Source of the DNA: Flavobacterium sp. AED
GTDB lineage: Bacteria; Bacteroidota; Bacteroidia; Flavobacteriales; Flavobacteriaceae
DNA: 64,000 nucleotides
Direction of reading: 5' to 3'
Assembly (NCBI RefSeq): GCF_000812945.1
Contig: NZ_JSYM01000003.1
Span: 395,918 to 459,917 of the forward strand
A program made the position numbers and the translations under genes. The stretch's first letter is position 1; every line of letters starts with the position of its first letter. A model generated the notes under the pieces. It ran no database searches. It saw only the letters and a program-made list of their open reading frames with translations, and was not told the DNA's origin. Shown here one piece after another: positions 34,835-43,139 of this stretch.

Positions 34835-34863
34835 AGCTTCTATCCAACTTACATATAGAAGCT
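34835..34863 (-). other. Intercistronic hairpin between GH16 and the EEP gene
   Basis: AGCTTCTAT (34835-34843) pairs perfectly with ATAGAAGCT (34855-34863) with an 11-base loop. No T-run follows on the minus strand, so RNA processing or stability is more likely than termination. Confidence 0.45.
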
Positions 34864-34899
34864 CACAATGAAGAACGTACTAACTAAACAAAAACACCA

Positions 34900-36003
34900 T
34901 TAATTATACACTCTAATATAATCTATCTCAAAAGTTGAAGAAGTAAAATTAGGATCAACAGGACCTCCCCAAACACCTCCCATTGCTAAATTTACAATCA
35001 AGTAAAAGTTTTTGTTGAATGGAAATTTATCTGAATTTACAAACGTATAATACAAAATATCATCTACGTAAAACTTTATAGAAGTAGCCGTCCAATCAGC
35101 TGTATAGATATGAAATTCGGTATTATCATTAGGCACATTTATAGTTCCTGTATCTGGAGTATTTCCTGAACGCCCGGGGGAGTGCAATGATGAATGATTG
35201 ACATTCAACTCTTTCCCAACAGATTCTAAAATATCTACTTCACCACATGCAGGCCACCCAACACTGCCAATATTGCTTCCCAGCATCCAAACTGCAGGCC
35301 AAGTCCCAACTCCAGTAGGTAATTTTGCTCTAATCACTATTTTGCCATAAGTAAAATCAAATTTTCCATTGGATTCCAGTCTTCCAGAAGTATAGTTTCC
35401 TTTCCCATATTGTTCCCTAATGGCTTTTATTTTCAAAACTCCCCCTTCAACAATGGTGTTTTCTGAACGATTGGTATACGATTGAAGTTCGTCGTTTACA
35501 TAACCTGGATCCCATACTTGAAAATTCCATTTGGAGGCATCAGGTGCTCCGTCAATATTAAATTCATCTGACCAAACTAAAGAAGATCCCACAAAAACTG
35601 TTAATGAAAGCTTGGAAGAAATAAAATGCTCTGAATTGTATGCAGATACATATATAACATAAGTATTAGTCCCTGATGTTGTATAGGTATAAGTAAAATC
35701 CCCACTTGTTAGCTCTTTAGTTTCTCCATTTCCAAGTAAAATTTTATAGGAAGTTGCATTAGTTGCACTTATACTAAAATTCACAGTTCCGGTACCATTC
35801 CCATTTGGATTTTGTGCACTTACTCCAACTACTGTTGCTGAAATTGCAAGATTTGAAGGCGTTATTACAGCTTCACTTCCATCATTAGTACTCCCACTAC
35901 AGGAAAACAACATGAAAAAATTAGCTAAAGCAATGAAAAACAGAACTTTTGAAAATCGATAATTATTGTTTTTTGAAAATTGAATCAACACATTATTTTT
36001 CAT
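34900..36003 (-). CDS. GH16 family endo-beta-glucanase lipoprotein
   Basis: A 367-residue surface lipoprotein (lipobox around FSC, Cys35). Residues about 48-138 form a PKD-like module (NPNGNGTGTVNFSIS, SGTNTYVIYVSAYN). The GH16 catalytic domain follows, with SDEFNIDGAPDASKWNF, WPAVWMLG and the ExDxxE catalytic motif in GEVDILES (Glu255, Asp257, Glu260). This pattern is typical of laminarinase-type beta-1,3-glucanases. Its PKD-like module is closely matched in the lipoprotein encoded just upstream. A strong hairpin sits in the leader before the gene. Confidence 0.93.
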   Translation of the reverse strand: MKNNVLIQFSKNNNYRFSKVLFFIALANFFMLFSCSGSTNDGSEAVITPSNLAISATVVGVSAQNPNGNGTGTVNFSISATNATSYKILLGNGETKELTSGDFTYTYTTSGTNTYVIYVSAYNSEHFISSKLSLTVFVGSSLVWSDEFNIDGAPDASKWNFQVWDPGYVNDELQSYTNRSENTIVEGGVLKIKAIREQYGKGNYTSGRLESNGKFDFTYGKIVIRAKLPTGVGTWPAVWMLGSNIGSVGWPACGEVDILESVGKELNVNHSSLHSPGRSGNTPDTGTINVPNDNTEFHIYTADWTATSIKFYVDDILYYTFVNSDKFPFNKNFYLIVNLAMGGVWGGPVDPNFTSSTFEIDYIRVYN

Positions 36004-36025
36004 ATTTTTTTATTTTTTTAAAACT

Positions 36026-36069
36026 AATGTTAAAATAAAGCTCAGAACTACCAAATGTAGTTCTGAGCT
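36026..36069 (-). terminator. Terminator-like hairpin inside the glucan operon
   Basis: AGCTCAGAACTAC (36039-36051) pairs perfectly with GTAGTTCTGAGCT (36057-36069) around a 5-base loop. On the minus strand it runs into TTTATTTT. It lies between the surface lipoprotein gene and GH16, so it could partly end transcription and lower enzyme mRNA relative to susC-susD. Confidence 0.75.
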
Positions 36070-36088
36070 CACATTTAATTTCAATTAA

Positions 36089-37048
36089 TTAGAGTGCTGG
36101 TTTTAATTTTAAGTACCACGCATTTCCAGTTTCAGTTCCTTGAACTCTAACATACAAATAAGTTGATGTTATAGCCAAAATCTCATATTCTTTCTGAACA
36201 GCACCATACCCTATAAAGGTATTAACTCCTGATAATAAAATACTAGTCTGAGTAGAAGGGGAATTTGCAGGCTTAGATGCAACAGCAGGTGCTCCTGATG
36301 ATGCAGGTATAAAACTAAAAGCCGAAGTTCCTCCTCCATAAGGATAACATCCTTCATCACCTGATGATGGAATACCCGGAAGACTTGTCAACGAACCCGT
36401 TTTTGTGAATGCTCCATCCGGAGTGGTAACTTGTAAAGAATAAGTTCCTGTTCCGGTAACTTTAGCAAAAGTAAAAGTGGCTGTATAAAACCCATTTGCA
36501 GAAGCAACTTTTTCATTAACTCCAGCAGCCCACCATTCTGGATTAATAGAATCTACACTCCATGGACCAACACCAAGATGACCTGTTACGCTTTTATCAA
36601 CAACCCAAGTTTTTGACGCATTATTTGTTAAAGCTGTAACGATTGAAGCATCAACAGTAAAATCACTTCTTACCGTAACATCCTTAGTGACATTTGTAGA
36701 AGACCCACCTTTACCATAAGCAACAACAGTAATCCTATAGGTATTTATACCAAGAGTTGTGTACTTTTTAGTAGCTGTAGCATTAGGCAAATAGATTAAA
36801 TCTACTGCAGTATTAGCATCATAATCTATTTTATATGAAAGAGCATTTTCTCCCGTTACAGAAATTTTTACGCTTCCTGAACCGTCACCATTTGGATGCG
36901 CTGCATCTTGCCCTACAACTTCTGTATTGACAACAATATTTGACGGAGCTGTTAAATCTCCTAACGAATAGGTTTCTTGAGTACAACTACTTAATGTTAG
37001 AAGCAACACCAAGAAAACACCAAAAATATATTTTAAATTTGTTTTCAT
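36089..37048 (-). CDS. Surface lipoprotein with PKD-like module (SGBP candidate)
   Basis: A 319-residue lipoprotein (lipobox LSSC, Cys22). Residues about 35-130 form a PKD-like module (HPNGDGSGSVKISVTGENAL, LGINTYRITVVAYGKGG) closely similar to that of the adjacent GH16. The rest, with TWVVDKSVTGHLGVGP and GNAWYLKLK at the end, resembles beta-sandwich glycan-binding proteins coded after SusD in flavobacterial loci. By position it is a SusE/SusF-like surface glycan-binding protein; binding itself is inferred. No catalytic motif was seen. Confidence 0.75.
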   Translation of the reverse strand: MKTNLKYIFGVFLVLLLTLSSCTQETYSLGDLTAPSNIVVNTEVVGQDAAHPNGDGSGSVKISVTGENALSYKIDYDANTAVDLIYLPNATATKKYTTLGINTYRITVVAYGKGGSSTNVTKDVTVRSDFTVDASIVTALTNNASKTWVVDKSVTGHLGVGPWSVDSINPEWWAAGVNEKVASANGFYTATFTFAKVTGTGTYSLQVTTPDGAFTKTGSLTSLPGIPSSGDEGCYPYGGGTSAFSFIPASSGAPAVASKPANSPSTQTSILLSGVNTFIGYGAVQKEYEILAITSTYLYVRVQGTETGNAWYLKLKPAL

Positions 37049-37057
37049 AGTTTTATT

Positions 37058-38143
37058 TTAATTTGTTAATCGAATGTTATCAACATAAATAACTTCTCCA
37101 ACTCCAGGATCTGAATCATTGTAACGCAAAACAAGTTGTGTAAATTTAGCTCCTGCAGGTATCCCTGAAATAGTACTGTAATCAAATACAATTTCTTCCC
37201 AAGCGCCAGATGTAGTAAATGGTGCTTTTAGTACCGCAACTCCATTTGCAGGAGTTCCACCAACAGCCCATTCTAATTCAACATTTAATTTTTTACCAAT
37301 ATTTGCAGGATCAGGATTGTAAGCTAAAACTTTAATTTTACTTCCATACGCAAAATTAAGAGGGATATTCAATGGACTATACGTACCACTCCATGAAGGC
37401 ACTCCAGTTGGTTTAGTATATTTACCTACTGTTGCACTAGTATTTAAACCTGTCGCATTTGGATTTGCTACTTTAGAAAAAGTCACATCACCAAAAGTTC
37501 CAAAAAAGTAATTTACGGCTGCAGTTTCAAAATCAATAGGGAATCCAAATAATGTTTTAGTTCCTTGCGCAGTTGCCACTCCACCACTTTGGGCTATCAC
37601 TTTCAAAACAAAAGGTCCTCCCGTTGCCGGATATGTATGAGCTGGCAATTCTTGGTCTATAGCCATTGGTGTACCTACTTCATTTGACACATCTCCATAA
37701 TATACTAAAAATGATTTAGCGTATAATGCTGTAGCTTTTACTTTCATCTCACCAGAGGTAGAAATGATTAAGTTTTCGGGAGCTCTATAAACAACATCTA
37801 ATGGAAATGTTTGTTCTGTTTTAGCACCAGAGATAGAAGTAGCAATAATTTTTACCGTATATTTTCCTTCAGGATAAACGTGAGTTGTACTTGCTCCTGG
37901 AGCAACTGTTGCTGGTGATCCAGTACCTTGCCCATAAACTACTTGAAACGAAGTAGCGCCATCAGCTGTTGGAGTTATCTTTACTTTCCCTGAGTTATCC
38001 GTACTGATATCAAATATTTTATTGACATTTGCTGATGAATCTGTCCCTAAAAGAGCAGTGTCATTATTGATTCCCTCAACAGTACAACTTATAGTAACAG
38101 CCAGTAGTAATACAAAGCTGAAAATAAATTTTATCTTTTTCAT
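37058..38143 (-). CDS. Surface glycan-binding lipoprotein, PKD repeats plus CBM-like domain
   Basis: A 361-residue lipoprotein (lipobox ISC, Cys20) with two PKD-like repeats (about residues 45-115 and 116-190). A C-terminal carbohydrate-binding-like beta-sandwich follows (about 195-361: PIDFETAAVNYFFGTFGD, then GEVIYVDNIRLTN at the end, typical of CBM4/9-type folds). It starts 14 bases after susD and is followed by the second lipoprotein after 9 bases, the usual place for SusE-like proteins. It probably captures glucan chains for the SusC-SusD importer. Confidence 0.8.
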   Translation of the reverse strand: MKKIKFIFSFVLLLAVTISCTVEGINNDTALLGTDSSANVNKIFDISTDNSGKVKITPTADGATSFQVVYGQGTGSPATVAPGASTTHVYPEGKYTVKIIATSISGAKTEQTFPLDVVYRAPENLIISTSGEMKVKATALYAKSFLVYYGDVSNEVGTPMAIDQELPAHTYPATGGPFVLKVIAQSGGVATAQGTKTLFGFPIDFETAAVNYFFGTFGDVTFSKVANPNATGLNTSATVGKYTKPTGVPSWSGTYSPLNIPLNFAYGSKIKVLAYNPDPANIGKKLNVELEWAVGGTPANGVAVLKAPFTTSGAWEEIVFDYSTISGIPAGAKFTQLVLRYNDSDPGVGEVIYVDNIRLTN

Positions 38144-38157
38144 AATTTTATCTTTTA

Positions 38158-39666
38158 TTAATTATACCCTGAGTTTTGTTTCAATTTAGTTCCTTGAAGT
38201 TCTCTGGTTGGTAATGGAAAAATTTCATCTTTACCTGCTACGAAACCTCTGTTTGCTAATTTAGTTGCAGCATCTCCCCATCTCACTAAATCAAAGAATC
38301 TATGTCCTTCGCCTGCAAGTTCCATTCTTCTTTCATTTTTAATAGCCGCAAGTGTAACCGGAACAGAAGGCAAACCAACTCTTGCCCTAACCGCATCAAG
38401 TAAAGCTTGAGCTCTTGCTCCTGAACCTAATGCTTCAGCTTCCATCAAATAAGTATCGGCAAGTCTAATTACATAAGTATTCTGTCTGTAATTTAACTCT
38501 GCTGCTCCACCACCAGTACGAACATCTGTTTTTCTTGGAAGGAATTTATTCAAGAAATATCCTGTATCTTGATAGCCTCCAATATAATCTGCCTGACCTG
38601 CCGCTTTTAGAGCTTTTAGATCAAATACAGTAGCCCCAAATCTTGGATCTAATTTAATGGCATCATATAAATCTTGTGTGATAACATTGAAACTCCATCC
38701 TGATGGCAAATCTGCAGCTGTAGAACCAGATGGTCTCGAATAACTTCTAGGACCTACCATAACATTTAATGAATTCCCTTCATCTCTACCACTTCCCCAG
38801 AATCCCCAATCAGAATTACCGGCACTTGTGTGGGATACTTCAATAATTGACTCAGTATTAAATTTATTGGCAACAACCCATAAATCATTAAAGTTAGACA
38901 ACAATTTATTGCCGTATTGATTCGTTGCGCCCGGTGTACCATTTACTTGAGCCAAAACAGTAGCTGCCTCCGTTTTTTTACCTTCATACAAATATACTTT
39001 ACCAAGCATTGCTTGAGCGGCACCTTTTGTAAGACGTCCAGATTCTGTTGCAGCTGGAACACTTGTTGGCAAAACACTTATTGCTTCTGACAAATCTTTT
39101 TCTATTTGAGCGTAAACGGCTTCAGGAGCTGCTTGCTCTACCTCATACATATTAGTCGCAGTCAATGGCTCTAATAATAATGGAACGTTTTTAAATATTC
39201 GAACCAAATTAAAATAATAGATAGCACGCAAGGCTTTCGACTCTCCAGTAAATCTGGATTTTAGATTATCTGCCATTGCAACATCCGGTAATTTTAAAAG
39301 CAAGGTATTTGCTCTAAAAATCCCTTGGTAATGATCATTCCAAAAACTGCCAGGTACATTTGTTGAAGTAAGCGTATGTGTGGAGAAAGCTTGAATTCCT
39401 GCTCCATCTGTAGAACCACCACCACCGGCATAAAAATCATCTGAACCTGCGTTCATCATGGAAATTATATTTTCAAAACCGCCTGAATTTTTTCTGATTG
39501 GATCATAAACTCCAACTAGGGCTGCAGTCGCTTGTTCTTCATTAGCATAATAATTATCAGAAAGAAAGGCTCCTTTTGGTGTAACATTCACAAACTCTTC
39601 AGAACAAGAGCCTAAGGAAACCAGTGCTGCTGCTATAAATAAATATTTAAATTTTATCGTTTTCAT
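38158..39666 (-). CDS. susD: RagB/SusD-family outer-membrane lipoprotein
   Basis: A 502-residue SusD homologue, the glycan-binding lid on the SusC channel. The lipobox is SLGSC (Cys21). Conserved stretches are SDNYYANEEQATAALVGVYD, LRAIYYFNLVRIFKNVPLL in the TPR region, and the C-terminal LDAVRARVG, then IKNERRMELAGEGHRFFDLVRWG, which is the family signature. It lies 14 bases after susC. Symbol given by family only; the ligand is inferred from the neighbouring glucanases. Confidence 0.95.
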   Translation of the reverse strand: MKTIKFKYLFIAAALVSLGSCSEEFVNVTPKGAFLSDNYYANEEQATAALVGVYDPIRKNSGGFENIISMMNAGSDDFYAGGGGSTDGAGIQAFSTHTLTSTNVPGSFWNDHYQGIFRANTLLLKLPDVAMADNLKSRFTGESKALRAIYYFNLVRIFKNVPLLLEPLTATNMYEVEQAAPEAVYAQIEKDLSEAISVLPTSVPAATESGRLTKGAAQAMLGKVYLYEGKKTEAATVLAQVNGTPGATNQYGNKLLSNFNDLWVVANKFNTESIIEVSHTSAGNSDWGFWGSGRDEGNSLNVMVGPRSYSRPSGSTAADLPSGWSFNVITQDLYDAIKLDPRFGATVFDLKALKAAGQADYIGGYQDTGYFLNKFLPRKTDVRTGGGAAELNYRQNTYVIRLADTYLMEAEALGSGARAQALLDAVRARVGLPSVPVTLAAIKNERRMELAGEGHRFFDLVRWGDAATKLANRGFVAGKDEIFPLPTRELQGTKLKQNSGYN

Positions 39667-39680
39667 AATTCTTGATTTTA

Positions 39681-42600
39681 TTAAAATTGTAAATTGGCTC
39701 CAAACATAAATGTTCTTGCTTGTGGATAGATTCCTTTGTCTATTCCAAATACACCTCCACCAATTTCAGGATCATATCCCGTATATTTGGTTAATGTAAA
39801 TAGGTTTTCAGCAGTTAAATACAAGCGCAATTTATTGGCTCCAATTTTACTAATCACATCACTTGGTATTGAATATCCTAACTGAACTAATTTTAATCTC
39901 AGATAATCTCCTTTTTCTAAATAGAAATCAGACATTTTACCAAAATTGCCATTTGTATCATCATTTGTAAGTCTAGGATACACATTTGATGTTCCTTCAC
40001 CAGTCCATCTGCTTAATGCAACAGTTTGATAGTTGGCGTTACCAACATCCAATCTACGCAAACCTTGGAAAATTTTATTTCCTGCAGCACCCTGTGTAAA
40101 GGCCATAAAGTCGAAATTTTTATAATCTAAATTCAAAGTCAATCCGTAAGTGTATTTTGGAATATTACTTCCCAAAAATTGTTTATCATCATCACCTATA
40201 GAACCATTACCATCTGTATCAACCCAACGGAAATCTCCTGGACGAGCATTTGGTTGAATTAAACCACCTGAAGTATTTGTATAAGCAGCTATTTCAGCCT
40301 GATTTTGAAAAATTCCAGCAGTTTTAAATCCGTAGAATGAATTATAGGATTGCCCAACCTGTGTTCTAGTTACTGCCCCCATAGATTGAAAAGAAGCATC
40401 CCCTGTAATATAATTTGAATCCGCAGCAATATAAGTAACTGTGTTTTTCAAATAAGCAATATTTCCATTAACGGAGAAATTTACTTCCCCAAATTTCTTC
40501 TTATATCCTAATTCAATCTCAATACCTTTATTATCCATGTCAGCAACGTTTCCTGTAGGATTTGCACCAACTCCAACATAACCAGGTATGTTAATCGGAC
40601 GTAAAATTCCATTGGTTGTTTTCTTGTATAAATCTACCGTAAGATTGAAATCATTGAAAAATCTTGATTCAAAACCAATATTTGTTTGAGAAGTTTCCTC
40701 CCATCTCAAATCAGGATTATCAAGAGTAAGGTTAGCATAACCAGTAGTTATTGCTCCTGTATTTCCAAAAGAATAATTATAACCTCCTTCGACTAAGGAA
40801 AGATATCTGAAATTTGGAATTGCATCATTTCCTACAACTCCATATCCACCTCTAATTTTCAACGTATTAAGTACATTGTTTTCTTTCCAAAAATCTTCTT
40901 TGGTTAGTACCCATCCTATATTAAACGATGGAAATACACCAAATTTATTATTGGCTCCAAAACGACTTGAACCATCACGACGAATAATCCCTGTAAACAA
41001 ATACTTTTCTTTATAATCATAATTCACACGTGCGAACAAAGAAGTCAATTTATGTTCTGTCAAATCGAATGTATAACTACTTCTGTCTGACTGTGGTATA
41101 TCAAAGTTAAAAGAGGCATCACGATAATCTGTAATTGGCAATCCAAACATGGTAGAACCCGATCCTCCTCCGATATTGTCCACATAAGAACCTTGTCCCA
41201 ACAATACCGTTAAATTATGGTTGCCGAATTGATTTGTATAGGTTAGTATGTTTTCAATATTCCAAGCAAAACTTTTGTTATCATTTTTACTGTAACTGTT
41301 TTTAAGCACACTTGAAGTGGCACTTAAATAAAAAACAGGTGTAAAACCTTGTCCACCCCAAGAAGATAATTTTCCTCCAAGAGTTGATCTCACTTTAATA
41401 TGTTTCGTTATTGCAGCTTCCAAATACGCATTTCCAACGATATCATCAGACAAACCATAACCCCCTAATCTAGTTTTGGCATAAGCCAAAGGATTACTCA
41501 TTTCTTGACCAACTAAGCTTGAAATTCCATAAGGATTTCCGTTGGCATCTCTAATAACAGGATTTGTGCTATATGGAGCACCATTCGCTTTAACAGGATC
41601 TGTTTCAATAATTGGAGTGGTTGGATCCAAGTTAATTGCAGAACTCAATGGTCCTCCAAATTCACTATTTGTATTCCCAATTCCGACTGTTTTTTGTCTC
41701 GAAAATCCAAAAGTCTGCCCGAAAGTAAATACTTTAGATATTTTATGAGTCGAGTTCAAGCGGAAATTCTTTTTGGTATAATTCGAAATTTCAGTAGAAA
41801 CAATTCCTTCCTGATCTTGAAGCCCAAAAGAAGCATAAAAATTAGAAACATCGCTTCCACCACTGATACTTAATTCATGGGAATAACGAAAAGCATTTGT
41901 ATTAAAAATTGCTTTTTGCCAATCCGTTCCAACCCCTAAAGTTGATAAATTAGGAAATATAACGAGACCTCCAGCAGCAACTGATTTTTCATTTAATAAA
42001 GCACCGTACTGAGTTGCGTTTAGTAAATGCAACGTTTTTTCAGGTGATGAAACTCCAGAGAATCCATTGTAGTTTACAGTAATTTTTCCAGATTTTCCTT
42101 TTTTGGTTGTAACCAAAATAACTCCAGTTGCAGCACGCGTTCCGTAAATTGCAGCAGAAGCAGCATCTTTAAGTACTTCTATCGATTCAATATCAGATTG
42201 ATTAAGAAATCCTATTCCACCTGCATCAACAACAACACCATCAACAACCCAAAGAGGATCATTCCCTCCTTCACCAAAAGTAGTCACCCCTCTAATTCGA
42301 ATTGTAGATGACGAACCTGGTTGACCAGAACTGGCAGCAATGGTAACTCCTGAAACTCTACCTTGCAAAGCTTGTTCAATACGCCCATTAGGAACTTTCT
42401 CAAGATCTTTAGCCTTAACACTTGATATTGCACCTGTAACAACACTTTTCTTTTGAGTACCATATCCTACAACAACAACTTCCTGTAAGGATTCTGATGA
42501 AGGATTAAGTTTAACATCAATTTTATTTCTTCCGTTAATAGGTTCCTGAACGGAAGTATACCCTAAATAACTAAATACTAAAGTCCCTTTTGAAGTGGTC

Positions 42601-42791
42601 TTTATTTGATAATTTCCATCAAAATCCGTAGCCGTGGCTTTGGAAGTTCCTTTAATTAAAATGGATACTCCTGGGATGGGAAGTCCGTTTTCGTCATAAA
42701 CTTTTCCGCTTACATTAACATCTTGTGCTTGTGCGTAAACTGAGAATAGAATAGATAAAAAACAAAAAATAAACAATTTTGTAAATTTCAT
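39681..42791 (-). CDS. susC: SusC/RagA-family TonB-dependent transporter
   Basis: A 1036-residue outer-membrane importer. It has a signal peptide (LFIFCFLSILFSVYAQAQ) and a carboxypeptidase-like regulatory domain (VSGKVYDENGLPIPGVSILI). A TonB-box-like segment follows (SLQEVVVVGYGTQKK), then a plug domain (VTGAISSVKAKDLEKVPNGR, DDPLWVVDGVVVD-like region) and a long beta-barrel ending in ARTFMFGANLQF, with terminal Phe as usual. It is the first gene of the glucan operon; with SusD it should import oligosaccharides using energy from TonB-ExbBD. Two 16-bp direct repeats lie upstream. Confidence 0.95.
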   Translation of the reverse strand: MKFTKLFIFCFLSILFSVYAQAQDVNVSGKVYDENGLPIPGVSILIKGTSKATATDFDGNYQIKTTSKGTLVFSYLGYTSVQEPINGRNKIDVKLNPSSESLQEVVVVGYGTQKKSVVTGAISSVKAKDLEKVPNGRIEQALQGRVSGVTIAASSGQPGSSSTIRIRGVTTFGEGGNDPLWVVDGVVVDAGGIGFLNQSDIESIEVLKDAASAAIYGTRAATGVILVTTKKGKSGKITVNYNGFSGVSSPEKTLHLLNATQYGALLNEKSVAAGGLVIFPNLSTLGVGTDWQKAIFNTNAFRYSHELSISGGSDVSNFYASFGLQDQEGIVSTEISNYTKKNFRLNSTHKISKVFTFGQTFGFSRQKTVGIGNTNSEFGGPLSSAINLDPTTPIIETDPVKANGAPYSTNPVIRDANGNPYGISSLVGQEMSNPLAYAKTRLGGYGLSDDIVGNAYLEAAITKHIKVRSTLGGKLSSWGGQGFTPVFYLSATSSVLKNSYSKNDNKSFAWNIENILTYTNQFGNHNLTVLLGQGSYVDNIGGGSGSTMFGLPITDYRDASFNFDIPQSDRSSYTFDLTEHKLTSLFARVNYDYKEKYLFTGIIRRDGSSRFGANNKFGVFPSFNIGWVLTKEDFWKENNVLNTLKIRGGYGVVGNDAIPNFRYLSLVEGGYNYSFGNTGAITTGYANLTLDNPDLRWEETSQTNIGFESRFFNDFNLTVDLYKKTTNGILRPINIPGYVGVGANPTGNVADMDNKGIEIELGYKKKFGEVNFSVNGNIAYLKNTVTYIAADSNYITGDASFQSMGAVTRTQVGQSYNSFYGFKTAGIFQNQAEIAAYTNTSGGLIQPNARPGDFRWVDTDGNGSIGDDDKQFLGSNIPKYTYGLTLNLDYKNFDFMAFTQGAAGNKIFQGLRRLDVGNANYQTVALSRWTGEGTSNVYPRLTNDDTNGNFGKMSDFYLEKGDYLRLKLVQLGYSIPSDVISKIGANKLRLYLTAENLFTLTKYTGYDPEIGGGVFGIDKGIYPQARTFMFGANLQF

Positions 42792-42874
42792 ATTTCTAAA
42801 AATTTTGGTTAATTAATTAGTAATTTCCAGCAATATTATATTTATTTTTTCTATATTATCATTTATCTTTCCTT

Positions 42875-42923
42875 ACAAAAACACATCAAAGTCATTTTTA
42901 ATACTTGACAAAAACACATCAAA
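42875..42923 (-). promoter_or_regulatory. Paired 16-bp direct repeats, candidate operators for the glucan operon
   Basis: ACAAAAACACATCAAA occurs exactly twice, at 42875-42890 and 42908-42923, 33 bp apart, about three helical turns, so both face the same side of the DNA. They sit 84-132 bases upstream of the susC start. Read on the minus strand the repeat ends in TTTTTG; the proximal copy thus supplies a -33-like TTTG, with TAATATAG about 17 bases further on as a poor -7, as expected for a promoter needing an activator. The likely binder is the regulator encoded divergently at 43140. Confidence 0.65.
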
Positions 42924-43139
42924 TTTTACATAAGTATCTAATTATAAATTATTTAAATTTAATTTTATAGTGTTACACAAATGTTAATTAAAAAAAAAAC
43001 CACTACATTTATAGAATATATAAATACTTCCATTTTTTTATCAAAATCTAACTAAAACAAGTACTTCTTCTTATTGTTCATGAGTAGAAACCAAAGTCTT
43101 TTTAAATAATAATCAATTCATTACATTTAGAATTTAATC

